Of a DNA stretch of 21,198 nucleotides, positions 12,588 to 20,098 are shown piece after piece. The notes below the pieces were generated by a model. It was not told the DNA's origin. It made no database searches and worked only from the letters and a program-made list of their open reading frames with translations. The position numbers were made by a program, and so were the translations under genes. The DNA lies in the NCBI GenBank assembly GCA_003156235.1, contig PMGP01000425.1, positions 4,058 through 25,255 of the forward strand, given 5' to 3'. Origin of the DNA: Acidobacteriaceae bacterium (GTDB lineage: Bacteria; Acidobacteriota; Terriglobia; Terriglobales; Acidobacteriaceae). How positions within the stretch are numbered: the stretch's first letter is position 1; each line of letters begins with the position of its first letter.

Positions 12588-15182
12588 TTAATACGCCGGC
12601 GGCAGGTTGGGGTCGCGGAAGGCCGTGTTGGCGCGGCGGATGTCGCCCACCGAGCCGAAGCTGGCCAGGGTAAAGCTGTAGAGCCATTGGGTCTCGTTGC
12701 GGATGGTGCCGAGATTAAAGCGCCGGTAACCGAAGGAGAGGCCGCAGCAGTCCCAGTTATAGACGGCCTGCACCCCGCCGTATTGCAGTGTGCCATGGGT
12801 GAAGTCGTAGCCGCCGTTGGCGGCCAGGTTGAAGCCTTTGCCGCTGGGCTTGCCGATGGCCAGGAAGGGCGTCACCTGCTGGCTCTTGATGGTTGTGGCC
12901 GCCGCGCCGCTCTCGTCGACGGCATTGAGCAAGGCGTGGCCCACGCCGATGGTGGTGCGGCCCCAGCTATAGCCAGCATAGAGGTTGTCGGCGCTGAATT
13001 GCCCGGCCTTGGGGTCGTAGTCCAGATCCCACTGGATGCGCAGATTGTCGATGGCCTCAAAACGCAGCCGCGAAGTGACGGGCGCCAGGTTGCGCGGCGA
13101 GGTCAGGAAGGCGATCCCGGTCATGTCCAGGGTAGCGTCGAAGACGTTGCGGCGGTTGGGAATCAGCGCCCCGCCGAAGTCATTGTTGATGTATAACTTC
13201 TGCGCGATCTGCCAACTGGCCCACTCGCGCGGCTGCGCCTGGCAGTCCTTTGGAGAAGCTTCTTCTCCGGCGGAGGGGCAGGGCTTCTGAACGGCGGGGC
13301 GCAGATAGAAGCGCTGGGTAAGCGAGTAACCCACTTCGTCGGTGTTGGTGGCGATGTCCGTGGTATCGACCAGCAGCACGTTCACAGCATGCGCGCCGAT
13401 TCCGCCCACGTACCGGTAGGTGAGCTCCGGTTCGATGACGTGGCGCAATACGCGGTTCCAGTGGCCGAGCGCAAAGTCGCGTTCGACGGCGGGCGCGCGG
13501 AGATCGACGGAAGCCTCAAAATCGCCGCGGTTGAGCGCATCGTGGCTGATGGTGGGAACGCCGCCGTTGACGCCCAGCAGGTCGGGGATCTGGCTGAGGG
13601 TGTAGGCGGTCTCGCGCACCGCGGCCTCGGCGGACAGATTCCAGCCTCCCGCGGAAAGCGGCAGAAAAAGATGCGGATAAAAGTCGATGCGGCCGGCGTT
13701 GCGGGCGTGAAAGCTGCGCCCGATTTTGCAGTTGGTCGATGTGCATCCGGGCACGATTTGCTCACCAGGTTCGGCGCGGTCCAGGAAGCTAAGCGACGAT
13801 CCCATTCCCCAATAGAGTTTCGGTGTGCCCAGCGGCCGGTCCAGCACGTCAATGCGCAGGTTGGGCAGGTGAAGAATCCTGGCCTGATTGCCGTTGATGG
13901 CGGTGGTGGTCTCGTTGCTGCCGGTGGTTCCGGCAAAGCTCTGGAAACGCTCCAGCGAGAGGGAGGGAACAAAGCCCTTGTGCGCGTTGGTGACCGAGAT
14001 GGTGCTGCGCACATCGGAGCTGACTGCCTCCAGGAAGTTATCGTTGAAGACCAGCCGGTAGATGTAGCTCGACAAGTAATCGATGTTAGCGGCCAGGCGC
14101 GTCTCTGGAGCGAGGTCCTTGCGGCCCAGGATATGGATGTCCACGCCACCCTGATTGGTCAGTGTCGTGCCCGTGCCGGAAGCGTTGGGTAATTGAACGC
14201 CGCGGTCCACCAGGGCATTCAAGCGCACCGTTGCGTGGTCGAGCCCAGGGCCTTTGTAGCGGAAGTCGCCGTTGGGCGCCCAGCCGCGCTTGCTGTAGTA
14301 CTCCAGGCCGGCAATCATGTCCATGCTGCGGTTGATCGCCCAGTAATACTGCTCGCCAAAGGTATAGCCCCTGATCGACGAGCCGGTGCTCACCACCGGG
14401 ATCAGGAGTCCGCTCTCGCGCCCTGTTTCATCCACCGGATGACGCAGGTAGGGAAGGTAAAAGAGAGGTATGCCAAGAAATTTGAACAGGGCATTGTCCA
14501 TGGAGGCATTGCCGTCCTCGAGCTTGATGGCGCGGGAGATCAGTTGCCAGTCCGGCCGGGGCAGACGGCAATTGGTGATCGTGCCGTCGATGATCCGATA
14601 CCGGCCCTCGCCGCTTTCCAGCACTACCCTGCCGGTAAAGAAGAACGGATTTGTGGTGGAATAGACAGCCTTGCTGCCCATGGTGCGGACTCCCTGTGAG
14701 CCATGCACGTTTAAATAGCGCGCGGTGTGCATATTCAGCCGCATATTGCCGGAGTCGGCGTAGATCAGCACATCGTTGGGCCCGCCGGTCACTTGCAGCT
14801 GGCCTTCCGCATCCAGCTCCGTGGTGGATTGGTCGTAGACCACCTTGTCGGCGCGCAGAATGTAGTTGCGGTAGTGGACTACCACATCGCCGGTAAGGGT
14901 CCAGATATTGCCCACACGACTCTGGTGCTGGGCCTCCCACACTACCGGCACACCGCTTTCCGGCGCCGGTTCCGGCTGGGCTACGGGCAGAATCTCCTGG
15001 CCGGGGTCATTTGGCAGGGAAGCCCCGGAGCCGCTTTGCTGGGCGGGGCTGTCGGCGGCGGGCTCGACCGCGCTGCCGGCCTCCTGTCCAGACGGGGGCG
15101 CCGCATTGGTCAATGCCTGTCCCCGAAGTAGCAGGGGACAGAGGGCCAGCATCGTGATCAACAAAAGGTTGCGAAGGCGCAT
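12588..15182 (-). CDS. lptD: LPS-assembly outer-membrane protein LptD
   Basis: LptD forms the outer-membrane barrel, with LptE, that inserts lipopolysaccharide into the outer leaflet. The 864-residue protein has a signal peptide (about 1-22), a Pro/Gln/Ser-rich linker (about 25-78), an OstA/LptA-type beta domain (about 80-215), and a long barrel rich in aromatic-ended strands. Cysteine placement supports the call. C205 in the TNCRLPRPDWQ block matches the position of E. coli C173, and the pair C812-C813 in NWDCCGLSFGYRR matches E. coli C724-C725. The counterpart of E. coli C31 is missing. Start 15182 is set by the signal peptide; the ribosome binding site is poor. It converges with the asmA-like gene, with an IS110 element between them. 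Confidence 0.93.
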   Translation of the reverse strand: MRLRNLLLITMLALCPLLLRGQALTNAAPPSGQEAGSAVEPAADSPAQQSGSGASLPNDPGQEILPVAQPEPAPESGVPVVWEAQHQSRVGNIWTLTGDVVVHYRNYILRADKVVYDQSTTELDAEGQLQVTGGPNDVLIYADSGNMRLNMHTARYLNVHGSQGVRTMGSKAVYSTTNPFFFTGRVVLESGEGRYRIIDGTITNCRLPRPDWQLISRAIKLEDGNASMDNALFKFLGIPLFYLPYLRHPVDETGRESGLLIPVVSTGSSIRGYTFGEQYYWAINRSMDMIAGLEYYSKRGWAPNGDFRYKGPGLDHATVRLNALVDRGVQLPNASGTGTTLTNQGGVDIHILGRKDLAPETRLAANIDYLSSYIYRLVFNDNFLEAVSSDVRSTISVTNAHKGFVPSLSLERFQSFAGTTGSNETTTAINGNQARILHLPNLRIDVLDRPLGTPKLYWGMGSSLSFLDRAEPGEQIVPGCTSTNCKIGRSFHARNAGRIDFYPHLFLPLSAGGWNLSAEAAVRETAYTLSQIPDLLGVNGGVPTISHDALNRGDFEASVDLRAPAVERDFALGHWNRVLRHVIEPELTYRYVGGIGAHAVNVLLVDTTDIATNTDEVGYSLTQRFYLRPAVQKPCPSAGEEASPKDCQAQPREWASWQIAQKLYINNDFGGALIPNRRNVFDATLDMTGIAFLTSPRNLAPVTSRLRFEAIDNLRIQWDLDYDPKAGQFSADNLYAGYSWGRTTIGVGHALLNAVDESGAAATTIKSQQVTPFLAIGKPSGKGFNLAANGGYDFTHGTLQYGGVQAVYNWDCCGLSFGYRRFNLGTIRNETQWLYSFTLASFGSVGDIRRANTAFRDPNLPPAY

Positions 15183-15707
15183 TCCGGGACCAAGGTCAGC
15201 ATAGCAAAACAGGCTGCCCCGGCATCAGGCAAAGCCCGCGGCGCTCCGGCATCAGCGGAAAAACCGGATGGTTTCAATCCTGCCCGGTTCCTGTGATCCG
15301 GACTGAGCCTGCATCTTCCTGCTGACCTCCTTTCCGTTCTGCAAGCAACGTCCCAGGGTTCTTACGGGCCTTAACTGCCAGTCTGGCCGGAAGGAGCGGG
15401 CCGGAAGGCGCATTACTGATCCGTCCCCAAAGAAATGCAACACTCCCTCCCACCCATTCCGCAAATAGCGCGAAATGGATGGGGCACAGCGCTGTCCAGA
15501 GGGACGTTCCAGATGCCTTGCCAGAGCCTCTGGCAGCCTCAGCAGAGGTATTTCCATGGGAGTTTGATGGCGTACAGGCCATAATGCCCTTGTAGCCTTC
15601 CATGCAGCCTTGGGAACCCGCTGTCGTGCCGGCCAGGCCTGGCACGACCGGATGTCGCGGAATTACCTGCGCAAGGGCTGAGAACCTGCCGGAAACCCGC
15701 CTGAGAG
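15183..15707. other. Gene-poor spacer upstream of lptD
   Basis: Open frames occur here on the - strand but look spurious: they have no ribosome binding sites, and the longest (to 15816) starts inside the repeat element. The stretch contains a strong palindrome at 15623-15648, GTCGTGCC, a ten-base loop, then GGCACGAC. Its arms resemble the hairpin of the palindromic repeat family at 3566-3585. The lptD promoter probably lies here, but I could not identify one. Confidence 0.5.
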
Positions 15708-15711
15708 CTAA

Positions 15712-15840
15712 GGAACCTCTGATCAAGTGATTGTTGCGGTCCAACATTCCCTCAGGGGCTAAAGCCCGCATTGATTTTGCTGCATTTTCGGCACGACTAA
15801 AGTCGTGCCCTTTCAAAACATAGACTTACTCAGAGGTTCC
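15712..15840. mobile_element. 129-bp MITE with 11-bp perfect terminal inverted repeats and CTAA duplication
   Basis: The left end GGAACCTCTGA (15712-15722) is the exact inverse of the right end TCAGAGGTTCC (15830-15840); extended to 17 bases the ends match at 15 positions. CTAA flanks both sides (15708-15711 and 15841-15844), which looks like a 4-bp target duplication. CTAA fits the YTAR target of IS5-type elements. The interior has no gene and consists of two palindromes, GGGCT-AA-AGCCC and GGCACGACT-AA-AGTCGTGCC, the same as in the repeat at 3525-3650. The element lacks a transposase and would need one supplied in trans. Confidence 0.8.
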
Positions 15841-15857
15841 CTAACCCGCTTCTACAC

Positions 15858-15889
15858 AAAAACGCTGCCGGAAGGAAACCCGGCAGCGT
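15858..15889 (-). terminator. Intrinsic terminator of the chemotaxis receptor gene
   Basis: On the - strand, ACGCTGCCGG and CCGGCAGCGT form a perfect 10-bp stem (15862-15871 with 15880-15889) around an 8-base loop. The 3' arm runs into five Ts (plus-strand AAAAA, 15858-15862). It lies about 95 bases past the receptor stop codon. Confidence 0.85.
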
Positions 15890-15983
15890 ATGGAACTAAA
15901 AGGCGGCAACCTCGGAGTCCGGCAACGAACTTGCATGGCCGGATTCCGCAGATCTGGGTATGGCTGCCGCCAGCTCTTGAAAC

Positions 15984-17693
15984 TTACGAGTGCGCGCCCC
16001 GCAACACAGGCTGGCGAACCGGCTGGCTCTTGCCGGAAAATTTTGCTCCGGCTTGTTCTTTGCTCTCCAGGCGGAACTGGCGGATCATGCCGTCCAGGTC
16101 GCCGGCCAGCGAGGCCAGGCTCTTGAGGGCTTCGACGGCTTCCTCTGCGCCTTGCGCATTCTCCACCGACAACTGCGAGATCTGGCCGGCGGACTCGGAG
16201 ATTTCGCTCGATGCCGCGGTCTGTTCCGTGGCGGCGGTGGCAATCATTTGAATCTGGTGCTCCACCTGCTTGGAGGACTCGATGATGGCCTCCAAACTCT
16301 TGCGCGCGTGGGCGGTCTCTTCCATGCCGGTTTCCACGGCCGTGCGGCTCTCCTGCATTACCTGGAGGGTTTCGCGGGTCTCATCCTGAATGCTGCGGAT
16401 GGTGCCGGCAATCTCCTCGGTGGCGCCCTTGGTGCGCTCGGCCAGGCGGCGCACCTCACCGGCGACGACGGCAAATCCGCGGCCATGCTCCCCGGCGCGG
16501 GCCGCTTCGATGGCGGCGTTCAAGGCCAGCAGATTGGTTTGCTCGCTGATCTCCTGAATCACGCTGACCACCTTGCCGATCTCCTCTGAGCGGTGGGCCA
16601 GCGAGGTCATCTTCTCCGCGACGGTGCTGGTAGCCGCGGCGATCTTCTCCATGGTGACGGCGGCGGCCTGCATCACCGTTCCGCCCTGGTTGGCGGTCTC
16701 GGCGGAGGTGCGGCTGGCGTTGGAGGCGCTTTCGGCGTTGTGGCTGATCTCGCCGATGGTGGCCGTCATCTCCTGCGCCGCGGCGGCAATCTGGTTGGTC
16801 TTGCTGGACTGCGTATTGGCGTTGCCGGCGGCCTGGATCGAGCGAGCGCTCATCTCGGTGGTTGCCGCAGAGAGCGTCGCGGCGCCTTGGGTAACCGAGA
16901 CCAGTACACTGCGCATCGAGGCTATGCCGCTGTTGAATGCCTCTCCCAATTGGCCAATCTCATCGCTACCGGAGACGCGGATGTTGACTGTCATGTCCTT
17001 GGCGGCCATGGACTCCACGGCCTTCTTCAGCCTGTCGAGCCGCGGCGCGATCTCTCGCGTAAGTATCGTGCCGATGAAAGCGCAGAGGAGAACGATCAGC
17101 AGCGTGGCCCCGGAACTGATGAATGTTGCGTGGCTGCTGGCATCGGTGGCGTCGTGAGAGGCCTCTGTTCCCATCTTCGCATGGATCTGAAATCCCGCGT
17201 CTGCTGTTCCCAGAGCATCTGCCAACGCCTTCATCGCGGCGTCTGACGAAAGAAGGTCCAGCGCATCTCCTGCCTTGCCGGCATTCAACAGACCGATGCC
17301 GCGATCGCTGCCGTCCTGGTAGAGTTTGATTGCCCCCACGAATTTCTGGAATAGAGGGCGCTCTTCGGGGACGATGAGAGGGTCCATCATCTTCAAGGCG
17401 CTCTGGTATTCGGCGATTGTGTTCTGGCGTTTTGCGTTATGGCTTGCCGAACAATCCGGCGTCGTGCACAGCAACAACTCCAGATCTTCCCTCCGTTCGG
17501 CATTGATGCTGTTGCGGATGTCGCCGATGTAAACCAGGGACGGTAAATGGTTTCCGCTAACAAGGTCGCACTTTACGGCAATATTTCGAAGGGTGATGAA
17601 CGTGTAGGCGCCCAGCACGATGCACAGACCGCATACGATGCCGAAAGCGATGATGAACTTACGGGAGACGGGGAGGTTGCGCAGCCATTGCAT
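15984..17693 (-). CDS. Methyl-accepting chemotaxis protein
   Basis: This 569-residue transmembrane receptor passes a signal to CheA/CheW. TM1 lies at about 12-35, a periplasmic four-helix-bundle-like sensor domain at about 36-189, and TM2 at about 190-211. A HAMP domain (about 212-264, containing SGSDEIGQLGEAFN) is followed by the cytoplasmic signalling coiled coil. The highly conserved tip, EISEQTNLLALNAAIEAARA with GEHGRGFAVVAGEVR, lies at about 381-415. The sensor domain contains two cysteines (C76 and C81) that could form a disulfide. No NWETF-type methylation-enzyme tether is present at the C-terminus. AAAGG lies about 10 bases upstream of the start, a strong terminator follows, and a FliA-type promoter precedes it. 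No other chemotaxis gene is in the window, so it is an orphan receptor; its ligand is unknown. Confidence 0.96.
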   Translation of the reverse strand: MQWLRNLPVSRKFIIAFGIVCGLCIVLGAYTFITLRNIAVKCDLVSGNHLPSLVYIGDIRNSINAERREDLELLLCTTPDCSASHNAKRQNTIAEYQSALKMMDPLIVPEERPLFQKFVGAIKLYQDGSDRGIGLLNAGKAGDALDLLSSDAAMKALADALGTADAGFQIHAKMGTEASHDATDASSHATFISSGATLLIVLLCAFIGTILTREIAPRLDRLKKAVESMAAKDMTVNIRVSGSDEIGQLGEAFNSGIASMRSVLVSVTQGAATLSAATTEMSARSIQAAGNANTQSSKTNQIAAAAQEMTATIGEISHNAESASNASRTSAETANQGGTVMQAAAVTMEKIAAATSTVAEKMTSLAHRSEEIGKVVSVIQEISEQTNLLALNAAIEAARAGEHGRGFAVVAGEVRRLAERTKGATEEIAGTIRSIQDETRETLQVMQESRTAVETGMEETAHARKSLEAIIESSKQVEHQIQMIATAATEQTAASSEISESAGQISQLSVENAQGAEEAVEALKSLASLAGDLDGMIRQFRLESKEQAGAKFSGKSQPVRQPVLRGAHS

Positions 17694-17726
17694 AGAGGTG
17701 GGCCTTTCTCAAGTGACTCATGGTTT

Positions 17727-17753
17727 TCATCGGCAGAATCCGGCCGGGCTTGA
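17727..17753 (-). promoter_or_regulatory. Candidate FliA (sigma28) promoter for the chemotaxis receptor
   Basis: On the - strand, TCAAGCCC, an 11-base spacer and GCCGATGA match the sigma28 consensus TAAAGTTT-N11-GCCGATAA, with seven of eight bases in the -10 box and exact spacing. The -35 box is weaker. It ends about 33 bases before the receptor start codon. Receptor genes are commonly in the FliA regulon, so context supports the call. Confidence 0.55.
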
Positions 17754-17862
17754 GTATTTTTGTACGCGCAGTGTCCGGGACTGGTGCAGGAAGCGCCAAG
17801 GATGGGGTCGCACGGATTTCGGAGAAGGCAAAAGTGCAGAGTTTAATGCGCCGAGCAGAGGG

Positions 17863-18366
17863 TTATAACTGTTTCGACATGACGATGCAGTGGCATTCAG
17901 TCCCGGATTTGAGCGGGCGGGGGGAGTGGAACGCCTCGGTGCCGGTCTCGATGTAGCCGTGGCGGCGATAGATGGGCGGCAGTTCGGGGCGCAGATTGAG
18001 GACCAGAATGTCAACGGCCTCGCATCCCTGGCGGCGCAGATGCTCCTCGGCCGCCTCTCTGATGCGCATGCCCAGACCCCGGCCCTGGCGAGCGGGATCG
18101 ACGGCCAACTGGCCCAGGTAGCCGCGCGCGCCGCGCACCTCCACGTAGACACAGCCGAGAAGCCGGCGGTTGTCGTCTTCGGCGGCCAGGATTTCGCCCT
18201 TGCGCATCATCGCCGCCAGACGATCCTCGTCGGTGCGCGTTCCCTCGAAGAAGGTTTCAATCGAAAAAGCGGCGTTGATGAGAAGAATCAAATGCGGACG
18301 GTCGGCATCGGTTGCCGGCCGGATATGGAGGGCGGTTTCGGAGGCGGTGCTTGCGTTCTGGTGCAT
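17863..18366 (-). CDS. GNAT-family N-acetyltransferase
   Basis: This 167-residue enzyme transfers an acetyl group from acetyl-CoA to an unknown amine. The fold begins with LHIRPATDADRP (13-24). The acetyl-CoA-binding motif is at about 82-102, with GQLAVDPARQGRGLG ending in the R/Q-x-x-G-x-G loop. The C-terminal strand-helix unit ends with PIYRRHGYIETG (131-142), the usual final motif of the family. The length is normal. No clear ribosome binding site precedes the ATG at 18366, and no better internal start exists. It begins 32 bases after the ART-like gene on the same strand, so it may share its transcript, although it lies beyond the lower-GC patch. The substrate cannot be told from sequence. 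Confidence 0.9.
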   Translation of the reverse strand: MHQNASTASETALHIRPATDADRPHLILLINAAFSIETFFEGTRTDEDRLAAMMRKGEILAAEDDNRRLLGCVYVEVRGARGYLGQLAVDPARQGRGLGMRIREAAEEHLRRQGCEAVDILVLNLRPELPPIYRRHGYIETGTEAFHSPRPLKSGTECHCIVMSKQL

Positions 18367-18398
18367 GGAATTCTAGTGTCTATGAATGATAAACGCAA

Positions 18399-19042
18399 TC
18401 AGGCGTGTTGGTACAGGTCTGGCAATTCGAGTTCGATTCTCTGCCATTCCGGGATGCGAAAGACGCCGAGAACCTGCTCCGGCTCTCGGATGCAGAGTTG
18501 AATGTGGGTCTTGTCCTTAAAGCCAGCACCTGGGTAGAGTTCATTCCCCTCTGGAAAGAGCGCCCGAACTGTGGCGTATGGCTGAGTGCAGTAGAGATGG
18601 TTAACGGGGGCCAAATCCTGTACCGTTTGCTGAGTTTCAAACAAGGAGTTCATCACGGCGCAGTCCAAGCGCCTGATCTTTTTATCTCCGCTCGCATCTT
18701 TGGCTATATCCAAGTTTTCCGGTATTGGTTCTCCGCTCAAGCTAACCATTCCGATGAACTGATTATAGGCAAGTTTCACCGCCTCGATTCCGGACTGCGT
18801 CGTCAGATCGAGACAGTTCCCCAATTCAATCACGGCACCACCAACCGAGGGGCTGACGAAGCTTCGGCGGTGTTCGGCTGCCCATTGATAGGCACGAAGC
18901 GCATCGTTTTCCCAGAAATAAATCCCGGCGCCAAGCCAGTCATAGTCCGTGTACTCGGCTGAAACGGCGAACCGCCCACAAGCTTCTGGGCGGCTTCGAA
19001 ACTGCATCCATGATATGCAAGGACTAAGGGCAACTTGCTCAA
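18399..19042 (-). pseudogene. PARP/ART-fold-like protein (possible toxin), frameshifted
   Basis: Two adjacent frames together encode one protein of about 213 residues. The first part starts at a TTG (19042) as MSKLPLVLAYHGCSF and holds an H-G motif (H11, G12). The second part continues with DYDWLGAGIYFWENDALRA, which resembles the GxGIYFA motif of PARP-type ADP-ribosyltransferases. Later conserved-looking blocks are RRLDCAVMNSL and, near the end, KTHIQLCIREPEQVLGVFR, where the third catalytic position of the H-Y-E set would lie. The frames break near 18947; one extra G there (GG to GGG) would give STRDYDWLG in frame. The gene follows a 47-residue gene by one base. The family appears widespread, but I know no name for it; the transferase role is inference. 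Decay or a sequencing error are both possible. Confidence 0.7.
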
Positions 19043-19043
19043 C

Positions 19044-19187
19044 CTACCTGAATTTCTCGGGTACCTGACCATCCGAATTCAAATAGCCAATTTTGATAAG
19101 CCACTCTCTGGCTTTCTCGGGGGTGTTGTATTCGCGATCTATCTTCGCGATGGCTTCCTTGAATTTCAGGAACTCTTTGTGACTCAT
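19044..19187 (-). CDS. Small protein of 47 residues, candidate antitoxin or partner of ART-like gene
   Basis: The ATG at 19187 follows a strong GGAGGG site four bases upstream. The product begins MSHKEFLKFKEAIAKIDRE and continues with a charged helix and the stretch PEKAREWLIKIGYLNSDG before ending VPEKFR. It is too short for ordinary gene finders. Short proteins of this style (a helix, then an L-x-x-x-G-h-h-x-x-x-G turn) often precede genes of the DYDWLG-GIYFWE type, as here, where its stop is one base before the next start. Such spacing implies translational coupling. An antitoxin or accessory role is inference from gene order, not from a recognised domain. Confidence 0.7.
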   Translation of the reverse strand: MSHKEFLKFKEAIAKIDREYNTPEKAREWLIKIGYLNSDGQVPEKFR

Positions 19188-19191
19188 CGCA

Positions 19192-19197
19192 CCCTCC
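19192..19197 (-). promoter_or_regulatory. Strong Shine-Dalgarno site of the 47-residue gene
   Basis: GGAGGG on the - strand lies four bases before the ATG at 19187. It is among the best ribosome binding sites in the window and is the main support for a gene this short. The downstream ART-like gene has no site of its own except AGGTAGG directly at its TTG, so it probably depends on this one by coupling. Confidence 0.7.
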
Positions 19198-19361
19198 CCG
19201 CAATCTGCCAGGATTGCATCTACAATGATTTGTGTGCCTCAGCCTGATCGCAAGGCGTTCCGTAAAGACACTGAAATCTAAACCCTGCAATTATTTTGCG
19301 CTTTTTCTCGTATTGCGTCAATCGAAAATCGTGCTGATCTTCTGTCGGACAGGAGTGCGCA

Positions 19362-19390
19362 TTGACTGACACGCGCCCGCGCCGTAGGCT
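19362..19390 (+). promoter_or_regulatory. Sigma70-type promoter directly upstream of yceD
   Basis: TTGACT (19362-19367) and TAGGCT (19385-19390) are separated by 17 bases. The expected transcription start is about 19396-19398, at the yceD ATG (19397). No Shine-Dalgarno sequence lies before that ATG. Confidence 0.6.
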
Positions 19391-19396
19391 CGTACT

Positions 19397-19951
19397 ATGA
19401 ACTTCAAAGTAAGCGAGCTGGAACGGGAACCAATCGATTTTGACCTGGAGCTGGCTCCGGGCGCGGTCGATCTGGGCGAGGAAGCCGAGCAGCAGGGGCC
19501 TATGGCTGCCAGTGGCCATGCCGAGGTGCTGCACGAGCACCGCGGGCCGAAGGATATCGTGGCCGATATCCGGCTCAAGGGCCGCTTTGATGGCAGATTT
19601 CAGGTTCCTTGCGCCCGCTGCATTGAGCCGGTGGAGATTCCGCTGGGAGCCGATTTTGACCTTATTTACCGGCCTGCGGTGGCGGATGCGGAGGCTACGG
19701 AACGCTCCATTACTGCGCCGGAGACGGAAATCGGTTATTATCAAGGAGACAGTCTTGCGCTTGAGGATGTGCTGCGCGAGCAGGTGCTTTTGTCTCTGCC
19801 GCTCAAGACGTTGTGCAAGCCGGACTGCAAGGGACTTTGCCCGCGCTGCGGCGCAGACCGCAACCGACAGCCATGCTCATGCGACATGGGTCCGAGCGAC
19901 CCCTGCTGGGAGGCGCTGGCCGGTCTCCGCGGCCGGATCGAGTCCAAGTAA
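19397..19951 (+). CDS. yceD: YceD/DUF177 family protein (23S rRNA accumulation)
   Basis: This 184-residue protein belongs to the YceD (DUF177) family, which is needed for normal 23S rRNA levels in E. coli and plants. Two cysteine clusters are clear: C72-x2-C75 in PCARCIEPVEIPL, and the C-terminal set C140, C144, C148, C151, C160 and C162 with the phrase CKGLCPRCGADRN. The second cluster is typical of bacterial members outside the Gammaproteobacteria and may bind zinc. It is followed by rpmF and plsX, a very common order that ties it to ribosome assembly and lipid synthesis. The start is ATG at 19397, with a promoter so close that the mRNA may be leaderless. Confidence 0.93.
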   Translation: MNFKVSELEREPIDFDLELAPGAVDLGEEAEQQGPMAASGHAEVLHEHRGPKDIVADIRLKGRFDGRFQVPCARCIEPVEIPLGADFDLIYRPAVADAEATERSITAPETEIGYYQGDSLALEDVLREQVLLSLPLKTLCKPDCKGLCPRCGADRNRQPCSCDMGPSDPCWEALAGLRGRIESK

Positions 19952-20098
19952 GCACGCCCCCCAGGGTATATCTGGGTTACATCTGGATCAATTGAGGGTG
20001 CCGAAGCCCGTGCCGCAAGGCAGCCAAGGTGTTCGATGGCCTGAAAAAGGCCGGAAACGCCGGCTGAAACGGGCTGAGACACGAAAGGAATTCTTGTT

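Noticed and set aside
15252..15557. Open frame of 101 codons on the - strand
   Set aside because: No ribosome binding site, no recognisable domain, and overlap with another spurious frame in a gene-free spacer.
15274..15816. Open frame of 180 codons on the - strand
   Set aside because: Its first 24 or so codons are a translation of the palindromic repeat in the MITE, it has no ribosome binding site, and the rest shows no protein-like pattern.
19039..19290. 83-codon open frame on the - strand upstream of the ART-like gene
   Set aside because: It overlaps the 47-residue gene in another frame, lacks a ribosome binding site, and its Arg-rich sequence looks random.
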